Below are positions 1-8,643 of a stretch of 64,000 bases of DNA, piece after piece (the stretch's first letter is position 1; each line of letters starts with the position of its first letter). Under the pieces are notes generated by a model that was given only the letters and a program-made list of their open reading frames with translations, was not told the DNA's origin and searched no databases. Position numbers and translations under genes: made by a program. The stretch is from RGIG8124 sp045130665 (GTDB lineage: Bacteria; Bacillota; Clostridia; Christensenellales; CAG-917): contig JBGUQC010000001.1 of NCBI GenBank assembly GCA_045130665.1, positions 62,001 through 126,000 on the forward strand. Reading direction: 5' to 3'.

Positions 1-152
1 GCGATGCAACATATGGTGCAACAACTGATCCAATTCAAAGATTAGGTCTTCATGCATATGAATTATCTTTTAAAAATCCAATTAATAAAAAAGTGATGAC
101 ATTTAAAGCTAAAATGCCACCAGAGTTTATTGAGTTAATGAATAAGAATTAA
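1..152 (+). CDS. RluA-family pseudouridine synthase, C-terminal fragment
   Basis: Only the last 49 codons are in the window; the frame is open from base 3 and ends with TAA at 150-152. The visible residues include RLGLHAYEL, a phenylalanine-rich strand and a closing PPEFIEL, which is the pattern at the C-terminus of RluA-type RNA pseudouridine synthases (RL.LHA..L.F.HP...PxxF). These enzymes isomerise uridine to pseudouridine in rRNA or tRNA. The catalytic Asp and any S4 domain lie upstream of the window, so the subfamily (RluA, RluC, RluD) cannot be told. The next gene starts 1 base after the stop, so the two are probably cotranscribed. Confidence 0.72.
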   Translation, partial: DATYGATTDPIQRLGLHAYELSFKNPINKKVMTFKAKMPPEFIELMNKN

Positions 153-153
153 T

Positions 154-714
154 ATGAAAACTTTGTTTGTTAATGCTTGCACAAGAAGAGATTCTAGAAC
201 ACTTTATTTGTCTAATTATTTATTAGACAAAATTTGTGGTAATAAAGAGATTATTAATCTCTATGATTTAGACTTGAAACCATTTAATGAACAAATGATT
301 CTATATAGAGATAAGTGTATTTTAGAAGGGAACTATAGCGATAAAATGTTTGACCTTGCAAAGAAGTTTGCAGTAGCAGATACTATCGTTATAGGTGCAC
401 CTACTTGGGACTTATCTTTCCCAGCTATTTTGAAATTGTTTATTGAGTATATCAATGTTATTGGATTAACATTTGCATACAACGAAAAAGGAGAACCATA
501 TTCATTATGTAATGCTAAAAGATTGGTTTATGTTACAACCGCAGGTGGATATGTTACAGATCAATCCTATGGATATATTAAAGCATTATGTGATACATTC
601 TATGGCATTAAAAAAGTAGATGTAATTAAGGCGGAATGCTTAGATATGGATGGTGTGGATATTAAAAAAATCTTAGATGATTCTAAGAAAGAAATAGACA
701 AATTAGTTTTTTAA
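154..714 (+). CDS. FMN-dependent NAD(P)H oxidoreductase, flavodoxin fold (AzoR-like)
   Basis: A 186-residue flavodoxin-like protein. It begins with a beta strand and phosphate-binding loop (residues 3-17, with Arg/Asp/Ser-Arg-Thr), has GAPTWDLSFP at 81-90 followed by the helix LKLFIEYINVIGLTF, and later a TTAGGY segment. These are hallmarks of FMN-dependent NADH-azoreductase/quinone reductases (AzoR family, about 200 aa), which transfer two electrons from NAD(P)H to quinones or azo compounds in the cytosol. The real substrate is unknown. The 3' end overlaps the converging phosphoesterase gene by 12 bp (703-714). The start is 1 nt after the stop of the pseudouridine synthase gene. Confidence 0.75.
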   Translation: MKTLFVNACTRRDSRTLYLSNYLLDKICGNKEIINLYDLDLKPFNEQMILYRDKCILEGNYSDKMFDLAKKFAVADTIVIGAPTWDLSFPAILKLFIEYINVIGLTFAYNEKGEPYSLCNAKRLVYVTTAGGYVTDQSYGYIKALCDTFYGIKKVDVIKAECLDMDGVDIKKILDDSKKEIDKLVF

Positions 715-1173
715 TTCAACGATTTTTGCAGAGAATTTTTTACCATTTACAACAGCATAACAATATGATCTATTACCTATCATTGGTGCATATAATGCAC
801 CAGGGTTTACTAATGTGACACCTTCAGCTGTCTCAATATCTGCAATATGAGTGTGTCCGTAAAAGACTACATCACAGTTTAATTCGTGTGCTCTTGAAAC
901 TAAAGATAGGGTATCTTCTTTTACGCCATATCTATGTCCATGTGTGATTAAGATTTTAACATCTTCAACTTGAATAACTTCTTCTAATTCAAAGAATTGA
1001 GTGTAGTCACAATTACCACAAACACCATGGAAATTATCTGCATATGCGACTTCTTTTAAATTACGGATTCCATCTCCTAAAAAGAAAACATAGTCTGCAT
1101 ATTTGCAGGCTTCTTTTAATTGTTCTGGAACTTCGTTATAGTGTAAATCTGAAAAAGCAACTACTGATTTCAT
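703..1173 (-). CDS. YfcE/MJ0936-type metallophosphoesterase
   Basis: A 156-residue calcineurin-like phosphoesterase. The metal-binding motifs are in the usual order: SDLH at 8-11 (normally SDTH), GDG at 33-35, GNCD at 53-56, HGH at 78-80 and GHTH at 106-109. Length matches the small YfcE/YsnB family of Mn-dependent phosphodiesterases. The natural substrate in this family is mostly unknown. The ATG overlaps the end of rdgB by 4 bp (ATGA), a common clostridial pairing, so it is the third gene of a minus-strand operon. Its 3' end overlaps the converging oxidoreductase gene. Confidence 0.85.
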   Translation of the reverse strand: MKSVVAFSDLHYNEVPEQLKEACKYADYVFFLGDGIRNLKEVAYADNFHGVCGNCDYTQFFELEEVIQVEDVKILITHGHRYGVKEDTLSLVSRAHELNCDVVFYGHTHIADIETAEGVTLVNPGALYAPMIGNRSYCYAVVNGKKFSAKIVELKN

Positions 1174-1760
1174 TTGTTCTTTTTGATAATAGGAATAATC
1201 TTTTGAAGAGCTCTACCTCTATGGCTTACAGAGTTTTTTTCTTCAGGTGTTGCTTCAGCAAAGTTTTTGTTTAAATCATAAGAGAAGAAGATTGGATCAT
1301 AACCAAAACCATTTTTGCCATGTGGTTCAGTTGTTATTTCGCCATCTGTTCTTCCTTCAACTGTAATAATTTTTCCGTTTGGATATGCAATTGCCATACA
1401 TGTGGAGAAGTGAGCTGTTCTAGCTCTTCCGTGAACATTTTCTAAATTCTTTAGAAGTTTATCACAATTTGCCTTATCATCATGTTTTGGACCAGCATAT
1501 CTAGCAGAGTATACACCAGGTTCTCCATTTAGAGCATCTACCATTAAACCGGTATCATCTGCAAGGGATGGAAGACCTGTTAATTTCATGACTGTTGTAG
1601 CCTTAATAATGGCATTTTCTTTAAGAGTTGTGCCAGTTTCTGCAATATCTTGTTTAATACCTAAATCTCCAAGAGATAAAATCTCTTCAAATTGGTTGCC
1701 TAAAATTTGTCTGATTTCAGATAATTTATGTGCATTATTTGTTGCTAGAACTAATTTCAT
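1170..1760 (-). CDS. rdgB: XTP/dITP diphosphatase (HAM1/RdgB)
   Basis: A 196-residue non-canonical purine NTP pyrophosphatase. It removes XTP, ITP and dITP from the nucleotide pool by hydrolysing them to monophosphates, which protects DNA and RNA. The N-terminal ATNN at 6-9 with Lys and Glu shortly after, the substrate loop ADDTGLMVDALNGEPG at 67-82, the GFGYDPIF segment and SHRGRAL near the end are family signatures. Length is normal. It overlaps both neighbours by 4 bp: the transporter upstream (1757-1760) and the phosphoesterase downstream. Confidence 0.93.
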   Translation of the reverse strand: MKLVLATNNAHKLSEIRQILGNQFEEILSLGDLGIKQDIAETGTTLKENAIIKATTVMKLTGLPSLADDTGLMVDALNGEPGVYSARYAGPKHDDKANCDKLLKNLENVHGRARTAHFSTCMAIAYPNGKIITVEGRTDGEITTEPHGKNGFGYDPIFFSYDLNKNFAEATPEEKNSVSHRGRALQKIIPIIKKNK

Positions 1761-3463
1761 GATTTTTGTGCAATAGGGTAGGTACCCTTGTTAAATTTTC
1801 TTGTACACTTAGCTACGTTAATCCAGTGGTCTGCAATACGTTCTGCGTTGGATGTTAATTCAAGATATGGAGCACCAACTTCTGGAGAACATACACCAGC
1901 ATTTAATCTTTCAACATGTCTCTCTTCCATTTGTTCTGTGACATCATCGATTTCATCTTCTATGTCATAAGCTTCTTGAAGCTTAGACATGTCACCTTGT
2001 GTGTAGAGAATGTCTACTTTACTATATAAAGTATTAATCTTGTCTTGGAGATATCTAACTTCGTTAATAGCATCATTAGAGAATGTTTTACTTATTGATT
2101 GTAATCTTTCAGCATATTCAACGATGTTTTCCGCATAGTCTCCAATTCTTTCCAAGTCACTAACTGTGTGATAAACAGTGGATAGATAAATATTATCTGT
2201 ATCTGAAATTTGATCTCTTGGAATAGTAACAATATATTTTGTAATTGCTCTATTTAAGAAATTAAGTGTATTTTCATTGTGCTTAAATTCATCAGAACTA
2301 ATAAAATCTAATGTACAAACTGTATCCATTGAAATATTGAAGTTTTCAATAGCGATATTTGCCATTCTTTCAACTTCTTTTTTAACCATACCTACAGCAA
2401 TAGGAGGAGTCTTTAAGAAGTGTTCTTCAATATATATAACCTTTGGAGCGCCTTCGTCTTCTTGTGGTTTCTTATCTTTGATAATCTTTTGGAATAATTT
2501 AACTAATGGGGTAGTTAAACCTATTAAGAGGAACAACTTAATTATGTTATACAATGTATTAAACATAGCAAGTTGTGTATGTGGTGCACCTGGGAACATC
2601 TTAGCTAAAATTGCACTATATGATGCAGAGCCATGAGATACTGCATCTAATATTAATCCAAGTACTAAGAAAATAATTGCTCCTAAAACGTTATACACAA
2701 CGTGTATAATTGCCAATCTTTTTGCATCTGTTGTACTACCTATTGCAGCTAATAAACCAGTTACACATGCGCCAGTACTTGCGCCAAGAACCATATATAC
2801 ACCTTGGTCCATGGAAATAAGTCCACTGAATACCATTGTGATTAAAAGGGATGTCATGACTGAAGCACTTTGAAGTATTGCTGTGAGTGCAACTCCTAAG
2901 AATACTAAAAGAAGTGGATTGGAAATAGATGCAATGAATAATTTCAAACTTTCCATCTCAGCAAAGCTTGTCATGGATGAAGACATAATGTCTAGACCAA
3001 CGAATAACAAACCAAAGCCTGCGATAATGGATCCTGCAACTTGAACCTTATTCTTTTTAGCAAAGAGCATCATGAATGCTCCAATACCAGCAAAAGCAGT
3101 GAATATAACAGATGTTGATATAGATTCAGCACCGAACATACCTAATGCAACGATTTGTCCAGTGATGGTTGTACCAATGTTAGCACCAAATACAACAGTT
3201 GAAGCTTGAGCAAGTGTCATGAGACCAGCATTTAAGAAACCTATGGCCATAACAGTAACGGCACCAGAGGATTGAATAGCAACAGCAGTGAGTGTACCAA
3301 GACCTGCGCCTATAAATTTACTTTTGGATGTTTTGGAAAATAAGTTTTTTAATCTGCTACCAGAGGCTGCTTCAATATTTCTACTTAAAATTCTACAAGC
3401 AATTAAAAATACGCCAATACCGGCTATAAGCATTAATATTGAGGTTGCAATTTTAACTCCCAT
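1757..3463 (-). CDS. Na+/phosphate symporter with C-terminal PhoU-like domain (NptA/YjbB type)
   Basis: A 568-residue membrane protein. The N-terminal ~330 residues hold about eight to nine hydrophobic segments with two inverted Na/Pi-cotransporter repeats: the first has AIQSSGAVTV followed by GANIGTT, the second has ILQSASVMTS followed by GASTGACVTG. The first repeat keeps the QSS motif, while the second reads QSA. The C-terminal ~200 residues are alpha-helical and PhoU-like. The family moves inorganic phosphate with sodium across the membrane; some members act in efflux, so direction is not certain. The start is supported by AGAGG just upstream, and a TTTACA/TATAAT promoter lies 30-59 bp upstream. 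First gene of the operon with rdgB and the phosphoesterase. Confidence 0.87.
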   Translation of the reverse strand: MGVKIATSILMLIAGIGVFLIACRILSRNIEAASGSRLKNLFSKTSKSKFIGAGLGTLTAVAIQSSGAVTVMAIGFLNAGLMTLAQASTVVFGANIGTTITGQIVALGMFGAESISTSVIFTAFAGIGAFMMLFAKKNKVQVAGSIIAGFGLLFVGLDIMSSSMTSFAEMESLKLFIASISNPLLLVFLGVALTAILQSASVMTSLLITMVFSGLISMDQGVYMVLGASTGACVTGLLAAIGSTTDAKRLAIIHVVYNVLGAIIFLVLGLILDAVSHGSASYSAILAKMFPGAPHTQLAMFNTLYNIIKLFLLIGLTTPLVKLFQKIIKDKKPQEDEGAPKVIYIEEHFLKTPPIAVGMVKKEVERMANIAIENFNISMDTVCTLDFISSDEFKHNENTLNFLNRAITKYIVTIPRDQISDTDNIYLSTVYHTVSDLERIGDYAENIVEYAERLQSISKTFSNDAINEVRYLQDKINTLYSKVDILYTQGDMSKLQEAYDIEDEIDDVTEQMEERHVERLNAGVCSPEVGAPYLELTSNAERIADHWINVAKCTRKFNKGTYPIAQKS

Positions 3464-3492
3464 GTAGATCCTCTCAAATATTGATTAAATGA

Positions 3493-3522
3493 ATTATAGT
3501 TTATAATAAACTAAGGTGTAAA
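3493..3522 (-). promoter_or_regulatory. Promoter of the symporter-rdgB-phosphoesterase operon
   Basis: On the minus strand, TTTACA (3522-3517) and TATAAT (3498-3493) are separated by 18 bp. The expected transcription start is about 20 bp upstream of the symporter ATG. Predicted from consensus match only. Confidence 0.55.
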
Positions 3523-3808
3523 GTAATTTTAGCGTGTGTGAGCAAGAAAAAATTATCTACATTTCATAGAGAAATTTTTCAAAAATTACAATATACACTG
3601 TAAAAAACGGCCGCATAAATGATAAAACAGGCGGTTAGAATTGCGAAAAGTAGGTTGCCCATTTTTTACATTAGGTGGTGTAAAAATAGCCAAAATAATA
3701 ATTCTAGTTAGATAAATTGCAATATTCTACGGTTCGTAGATAAAATTTAAATAATTCTCTGGTTCGGGGTGAAATTGTAAATATTTTTAGCATTTTTGAT
3801 ATTGTATA
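3523..3808. other. Divergent intergenic region, no gene seen
   Basis: Non-coding stretch between two divergent promoters. It holds G/C-containing islands in AT-rich DNA: CGGCCGC near 3609 and GGCGG near 3631 (CCGC/GCGG arms), plus GTAAAAAA (3600-3607) and its complement TTTTTTAC (3662-3669) 54 bases apart, and two copies of GGTGTAAA. These could form a hairpin or bind a regulator. I cannot assign a known RNA. The open frame on the minus strand here has no family resemblance. Confidence 0.3.
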
Positions 3809-3837
3809 TTGTAATCTGAGGCAATTTGTTGTATAAT
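3809..3837 (+). promoter_or_regulatory. Promoter upstream of galU
   Basis: TTGTAA (3809-3814), a 17 bp spacer and a perfect TATAAT (3832-3837) lie 63 bp before the galU start. It probably drives the long galU to tgt gene run. Predicted from consensus only. Confidence 0.6.
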
Positions 3838-3899
3838 ATTTAAAACAAAGTTTTATTCGCATATACATAGTGTGGACATTAAATAGTTTAGGAGTTTTT

Positions 3900-4781
3900 A
3901 TGCAACAAGTTAAAAAAGCTGTTATCCCATGTGCTGGATTTGGAACCAGGTTCTTACCATTCACAAAGGCTGTACCAAAGGAGTTATTACCAATTGTAGA
4001 CACTCCTGCTTTGCAGTTTGCTGTTGAAGAAGCTGTTGATGCAGGTATTGAGGAAGTTTTAATTATAATCTCACCTCAAAAAGGATCTATAAAAGAATAT
4101 TTCGGAGACAGTGTGGTCTTATCCAAGTATTTATTGGATAACAACAAACTTGATGAATATGCTCTTGTCCAATCTATTGCTAATATTTGCAAAGTCAGCT
4201 ATGCTGTGCAATCCGTAATGAAGGGATCTGGAGATGCTATTTTCTACGCAGAGAAGTTTGTAGGAGACGAGCCATTCGCAGTTTTATTTGGAGATGATGT
4301 TATATACACAGGTGATGGTCCATCCGTAACGAAGCAATTAGTTGATGCATACAACCAAACAGGCGCAACAATCTTAGGTGTACAACAAATGCCAGAAGAA
4401 ATCTTACGTAGATGTGGTGTAATGATTCCAGAAGAAACAAACGGCAAGTTAACAAAGATAAGTGGATTAATTGAGAAACCACAAAAAGAAATTCCAAGCA
4501 ACCTTTGTTCACTAGGACGTTTTATTCTAAAAAATAATATTTTTGAACAATTAAGAGAAACACCTAATGGAATTGGTGGAGAATTATTCTTAACTGACGC
4601 AATTTCTTTGCTTGCAAAGAAGGAGCCAGTATATTGTTACGAGTTTGACGGACACAGATATGACCTTGGCAACAAGCAAGGATTTTTAGAGGCAACAGTT
4701 GAATACGCATTAAGAAATCCTCAACTAGGAAAAAAGTTCAAGGACTATTTAAATACTTTGAAAGAGAGAGGAGCTTTTTAA
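3900..4781 (+). CDS. galU: UTP-glucose-1-phosphate uridylyltransferase
   Basis: A 293-residue nucleotidyltransferase that makes UDP-glucose from UTP and glucose-1-phosphate, for glycolipid, polysaccharide and wall synthesis. The N-terminus has the signature GFGTRFLPFTKAVPKELLP, followed by VDTPALQFAVEEAVDAGIEE; FGDD and GLIEKP follow later, as in GalU. The ATG at 3900 is chosen because AGGAG lies 5 bases upstream and the conserved sequence begins just after it; an upstream ATG at 3870 would add ten unconserved residues. First gene after the 3809 promoter; the ClpC-like gene begins 18 bp downstream. Confidence 0.93.
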   Translation: MQQVKKAVIPCAGFGTRFLPFTKAVPKELLPIVDTPALQFAVEEAVDAGIEEVLIIISPQKGSIKEYFGDSVVLSKYLLDNNKLDEYALVQSIANICKVSYAVQSVMKGSGDAIFYAEKFVGDEPFAVLFGDDVIYTGDGPSVTKQLVDAYNQTGATILGVQQMPEEILRRCGVMIPEETNGKLTKISGLIEKPQKEIPSNLCSLGRFILKNNIFEQLRETPNGIGGELFLTDAISLLAKKEPVYCYEFDGHRYDLGNKQGFLEATVEYALRNPQLGKKFKDYLNTLKERGAF

Positions 4782-4799
4782 AGCTCAAAGGAGATATAC

Positions 4800-7460
4800 G
4801 TGCAATTTTCACAAGAATCTAATTTAGTTATGAATGCAGCTGCAAAGCTAGCATCATCAACAGGTGGCTTAATTTATTCAGAGCAATTATTATATGGACT
4901 CACATCAGTTCCAAATACTAAAGCTTTTGAAATTTTAAGATCACTTAACATTACTCCAGAATTAATTTCTAGTGGTATGCCACAATATGGACTTAGACAA
5001 AACATTGTAGTGGCTGTTCGTGCAAAGAATATTTTGGATAATGCAATGTATGTAGCAGAGAAATTCAATGGTTCTGTTACAACACCAGAGCATATTTTAT
5101 ATGCTATCTGTAATGATACAGAAGCTGGTGCAAGAAGAATCATCGTTGAAAACGGTGGTGTTCCAAGACAAATATCGCAAGATTTATTGTCTTTCTTTAG
5201 AGGAGACATTCCAAGTGATAACTCAGGATTTAAGACTGAGGCTAGAGTTATTCCTATTGAAGTAGATGGAAATTCCTTATCTGACATGATTAATGGTATT
5301 CTTGGCGCAATTGATAGTGACAATCCAGATGATATCTTAAAGAAGTTCATGATGAATGGAAGAAGTCAAAGAAGAAATGCTCCAAATATGGAAGAGATTG
5401 AAAACAGATTTGATGATGATGGAAATAGTGATTCACAAGATGGAAACAACCAATCTTTCCCACAATATCCAAACTTTAGAGCAGACAGACGTAGAGGCCA
5501 AGGTGGAAAGAAATCCAAGTTTGATGAAATTGGAACAGATCTTGTTCAACTTGCAAAAGATGGCAAGTTAGATCCAGTTATTGGTAGAGACAAAGAAATT
5601 GAAAGAGTCATTGAAATTCTTTGTAGAAGAACAAAGAACAACCCAGTTATTTTAGGCGAACCAGGTGTAGGTAAGACCGCTATAGTTGAAGGTCTTGCAT
5701 CTGCTATTGCAAACGAGAAAGTTCCAGATGTATTAAGAGGAAAGACAATATTGTCTTTAGATATTGCTGGAATGGTTGCTGGAACAAAATACAGAGGCGA
5801 ATTTGAAGAAAAACTTAAAAACGCCATAGACCAAATCCAAAAGGATAAGAATGTTATTGTATTCATTGATGAAATACACATGATAACAAAAGCAGGTGAT
5901 ACATCAGATGGTGCAATGAGTATGGGTAATATTTTAAAGCCAATCTTATCTCGTGGTGCAATGCAAACCATTGGTGCAACAACAATTTCTGAATACAGAA
6001 AGTTCATTGAAAAGGATGAGGCATTGGAGAGAAGGTTCCAACCTATCTATTTAGACCAACCATCTGTTTATGACACTATTGAAATCCTAAAAGGATTAAG
6101 ACAAAAATATTCAGATTATCATCAAGTTGAAATTACAGATGAAGCAATTGAAGCTGCTGCAATTTTATCTGATAGATACATATCAGACAGATTCTTACCA
6201 GACAAGGCTATTGACTTAATAGATGAAGCTGCTGCAAAGAAGAGAATCTTCAACTTTGTTGTTCCAACAAACATTAGAGATTTAGAAACAAAGATTAAAG
6301 ATTACGAAGTAAGAATTAATGATGCAGTCCGTCATGAAATCTTTGATGAAGCAGATGCTCTTAAGAGAGAAAGAGACAACTTAATGGAACAAAAAGAGCA
6401 AGAGATGCTCAAATGGGAAGAAGAAAAGAAGAATGTTAAACTCAGCATAGGTGAGCAAGAGATAGCAGATTTAGTTTCTTCTATCACCAAGATTCCAGTT
6501 GCCAAGATTACGCAAACAGAAGGCGAGAAGGTTGCAAACCTTGAAAATGTTCTCAAGCAAAGAGTTATTGGACAAGACGAAGCAGTCGAGACAATTGCAA
6601 GAGCTATCAAGCGTTCACGTGCTGGTTTACAAAATCCAAAGAGACCAATTGGTTCATTCATTCTTCTTGGACCTACAGGTGTTGGTAAGACAGAGCTTTC
6701 TAAAGCTCTTGCTGAAGCATTATTCGGAGATGAGAATGCATTAATCAGAGTAGATATGTCTGAATACATGGATCAAACAAGTGTAACCAAATTAATTGGT
6801 TCAGATCCAGGTTATGTTGGATACGATGATGGTGGACAACTTACAGAGAAAGTAAGAAGAAAACCATATTCAGTTGTTTTATTCGATGAAATCGAAAAAG
6901 CACATCCAGACATTTTCAACGTATTACTTCAAGTATTAGATGATGGTAGATTAACAGATAGCCATGGTAGAGTAGTCAACTTCAAGAATACAGTTATCTT
7001 AATGACATCTAACATTGGTGCAACAGAGATTGGCAAATCCCAAATTGGATTTGGAGCCAAATCATCCATTGTTGATTATGAGATGATGAAGGAAACTCAA
7101 ATGAAGGCTTTAAGAAAAGCAATGAAGCCAGAGTTCCTCAACAGATTAGATGACATCCTTATCTTCCATAAGTTAAGCAAAGACAGTGTTTCTAAGATTG
7201 CAGGCATCATGATTGAAAATCTCACAAAGAGATTGAAAGAACAAGGTATTGTAATTGAAGTAACAGATAAAGCCATAGAGTACATTGTATCTCAAGGATA
7301 CAACGAAGAATATGGTGCAAGACCACTTGCAAGAGCAATTCAAAGATTAGTAGAGGATAAGCTCAGTGATATGGTCTTAAGATGTGAAATTAAGAGTAAA
7401 GACAAAGTTGTAGTAGATGCAAATGAAGATGGTACAGCTTTAGTATTTAACAAGAATTAA
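4800..7460 (+). CDS. clpC: ClpC-like ATP-dependent Clp protease ATP-binding subunit
   Basis: An 886-residue Hsp100 unfoldase. It has an N-terminal Clp repeat domain (about 1-135), AAA domain 1 with Walker A GEPGVGKT (286-293) and a FIDEIH Walker B, a coiled UVR-like middle segment (about 493-540), and AAA domain 2 with GPTGVGKT (624-631) and LFDEIEKAHPD. The middle domain points to ClpC rather than ClpB. Such proteins feed substrates to ClpP. The linker from about 135 to 240 is unusually long, acidic, Asn/Arg-rich and low in complexity. Start is GTG, with AAAGGAG 6 bases upstream. No ctsR or mcsAB genes are next to it, unlike many Bacillota. Confidence 0.88.
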   Translation: MQFSQESNLVMNAAAKLASSTGGLIYSEQLLYGLTSVPNTKAFEILRSLNITPELISSGMPQYGLRQNIVVAVRAKNILDNAMYVAEKFNGSVTTPEHILYAICNDTEAGARRIIVENGGVPRQISQDLLSFFRGDIPSDNSGFKTEARVIPIEVDGNSLSDMINGILGAIDSDNPDDILKKFMMNGRSQRRNAPNMEEIENRFDDDGNSDSQDGNNQSFPQYPNFRADRRRGQGGKKSKFDEIGTDLVQLAKDGKLDPVIGRDKEIERVIEILCRRTKNNPVILGEPGVGKTAIVEGLASAIANEKVPDVLRGKTILSLDIAGMVAGTKYRGEFEEKLKNAIDQIQKDKNVIVFIDEIHMITKAGDTSDGAMSMGNILKPILSRGAMQTIGATTISEYRKFIEKDEALERRFQPIYLDQPSVYDTIEILKGLRQKYSDYHQVEITDEAIEAAAILSDRYISDRFLPDKAIDLIDEAAAKKRIFNFVVPTNIRDLETKIKDYEVRINDAVRHEIFDEADALKRERDNLMEQKEQEMLKWEEEKKNVKLSIGEQEIADLVSSITKIPVAKITQTEGEKVANLENVLKQRVIGQDEAVETIARAIKRSRAGLQNPKRPIGSFILLGPTGVGKTELSKALAEALFGDENALIRVDMSEYMDQTSVTKLIGSDPGYVGYDDGGQLTEKVRRKPYSVVLFDEIEKAHPDIFNVLLQVLDDGRLTDSHGRVVNFKNTVILMTSNIGATEIGKSQIGFGAKSSIVDYEMMKETQMKALRKAMKPEFLNRLDDILIFHKLSKDSVSKIAGIMIENLTKRLKEQGIVIEVTDKAIEYIVSQGYNEEYGARPLARAIQRLVEDKLSDMVLRCEIKSKDKVVVDANEDGTALVFNKN

Positions 7461-7467
7461 AAAACCA

Positions 7468-7485
7468 AATTGTCTAAAGACAATT
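7468..7485 (+). other. Short hairpin before hpf
   Basis: AATTGTC, loop TAAA, GACAATT: a perfect 7 bp stem between the clpC stop and the AGGAGG ribosome site of hpf. There is no T-run, so it is not an obvious terminator; it may mark mRNA processing or stability. Confidence 0.35.
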
Positions 7486-7500
7486 ACAGGAGGAAAATAT

Positions 7501-7839
7501 ATGGAAATTATCCTAAACAGCAAGAATTACAAGATAACAGATGATTTCAAAAAGATCGCAGAAAAGAAACTCAAGAAATTAGAGAAAGTTTTCAACGATG
7601 ATGAAAATGTTACAGCAACAGTATCAGTTACAAAAGAAAAGACATCATACAAAACAACATTAGTTGTTAAGTACAGATCTTTTGACTTTAGAGCTGAATC
7701 CGAAGATGGAACCCCATATGATGCAATTGACATCATTATCCCAAGAGTAGAGGGACAAATCAGAAAGCAAAAAGACATTTGGGGCAAATCCAAGAAAGGA
7801 ACAGAGAACGTCTACGACGAAGACGAGGAAAAGAAATAA
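7501..7839 (+). CDS. hpf: Ribosome hibernation-promoting factor, short form (HPF/RaiA)
   Basis: A 112-residue basic protein with the S30AE/HPF beta-alpha-beta-beta-beta-alpha fold: an N-terminal strand and helix with many lysines (MEIILNSKNYKITDDF), the alternating strands VTATVSVTKEK and KTTLVVKYRSFDFRAES, then a helix DAIDIIIPRVEGQIRKQK. The family binds the 30S decoding centre and silences ribosomes under stress. Most Bacillota carry a long HPF of about 180-190 residues with a C-terminal dimerisation domain; this one ends after a short acidic tail (DEDEEKK) and lacks it. A strong AGGAGG precedes the ATG. The next gene starts directly at the stop (TAAATG). Confidence 0.82.
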   Translation: MEIILNSKNYKITDDFKKIAEKKLKKLEKVFNDDENVTATVSVTKEKTSYKTTLVVKYRSFDFRAESEDGTPYDAIDIIIPRVEGQIRKQKDIWGKSKKGTENVYDEDEEKK

Positions 7840-8643
7840 ATGAACAAAGTAGGTATTTCAACTGCTTCCTTCTTTACCAAGGCCCTCACAGAGGACACAT
7901 TCTCACTTATTAAAGAATTAGGTGGGGATTGTGCCGAAGTATTCATGACCACAAATTATGAATACACAGATGAGTTTGGAAAGATAATGCAGGATAACCT
8001 ACACGGACTTGAAATATATTCCGTACACTCTTTAAATTCCCAATACGAACCACAGCTCTTTAATATTGCTGAAAGAACAAGAAGAGATGCAATGGTTCCT
8101 TTTAGGAACGTTATTGCAAGAGCAGTAGATTTAGGCGCGCACGTATACACATTCCATGGCCAAGCAAGACTCAAAAAGGACATGAAGTTAAATGATGTAC
8201 GTGTTGGTGAAGTTATAGAAGAACTTAACCAAGAAGCTATGCAATCTGGTGTAAGGATTGGATTTGAAAATGTTGCATGGGCAGCATTTAACCAACCAGA
8301 AGTTTTCAACATCATTAAAGAAAAATCTCCATCTGTTGGCGCAGTTTTAGATGTCAAGCAAGCATGGAGAAGTGGAAGGGATTGGAGAGAGTATATAGAT
8401 GTTATGGGAGACAGGCTAATAAACGTACACCTTTGTGACCATGATGAAAACATGAAGACATGTGTAGTTGGAAAAGGTGTATTTGATTTTAAAGCACTCA
8501 TAGCTTATCTAAAAGATAAGGGATATAAAGGTCCATTATTAATTGAACAATATGCAGGCGACTATTCATCATTTGATGAATTAGGGGAAGCGGTAGATTA
8601 TATTAAAAAGCTAGTGGAGGAAGTTTATGCTTTTAAAATTTGA
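7840..8643 (+). CDS. Xylose isomerase-like TIM-barrel protein (AP endonuclease 2 superfamily)
   Basis: A 267-residue sugar-phosphate isomerase/epimerase-like protein. Likely metal ligands stand at the ends of barrel strands: Glu in GFENVAWA, Asp in VLDVKQAW, His in NVHLCDHD and Glu in LLIEQYAGDY. The family includes sugar epimerases, inosose dehydratases and endonuclease IV. The lack of an endonuclease IV-like DNA-binding pattern and the position before pgi favour a sugar role, but the substrate cannot be named. It starts immediately after hpf and its last 17 bases overlap pgi, so translation is likely coupled. Confidence 0.75.
   Translation: MNKVGISTASFFTKALTEDTFSLIKELGGDCAEVFMTTNYEYTDEFGKIMQDNLHGLEIYSVHSLNSQYEPQLFNIAERTRRDAMVPFRNVIARAVDLGAHVYTFHGQARLKKDMKLNDVRVGEVIEELNQEAMQSGVRIGFENVAWAAFNQPEVFNIIKEKSPSVGAVLDVKQAWRSGRDWREYIDVMGDRLINVHLCDHDENMKTCVVGKGVFDFKALIAYLKDKGYKGPLLIEQYAGDYSSFDELGEAVDYIKKLVEEVYAFKI

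Noticed and set aside
3704..4003. 99-residue open frame on the minus strand across the galU promoter and start
   Set aside because: It overlaps the galU 5' end and a good promoter, has no recognisable domain and its sequence looks random (Asn/Thr/Ile/Cys mix).
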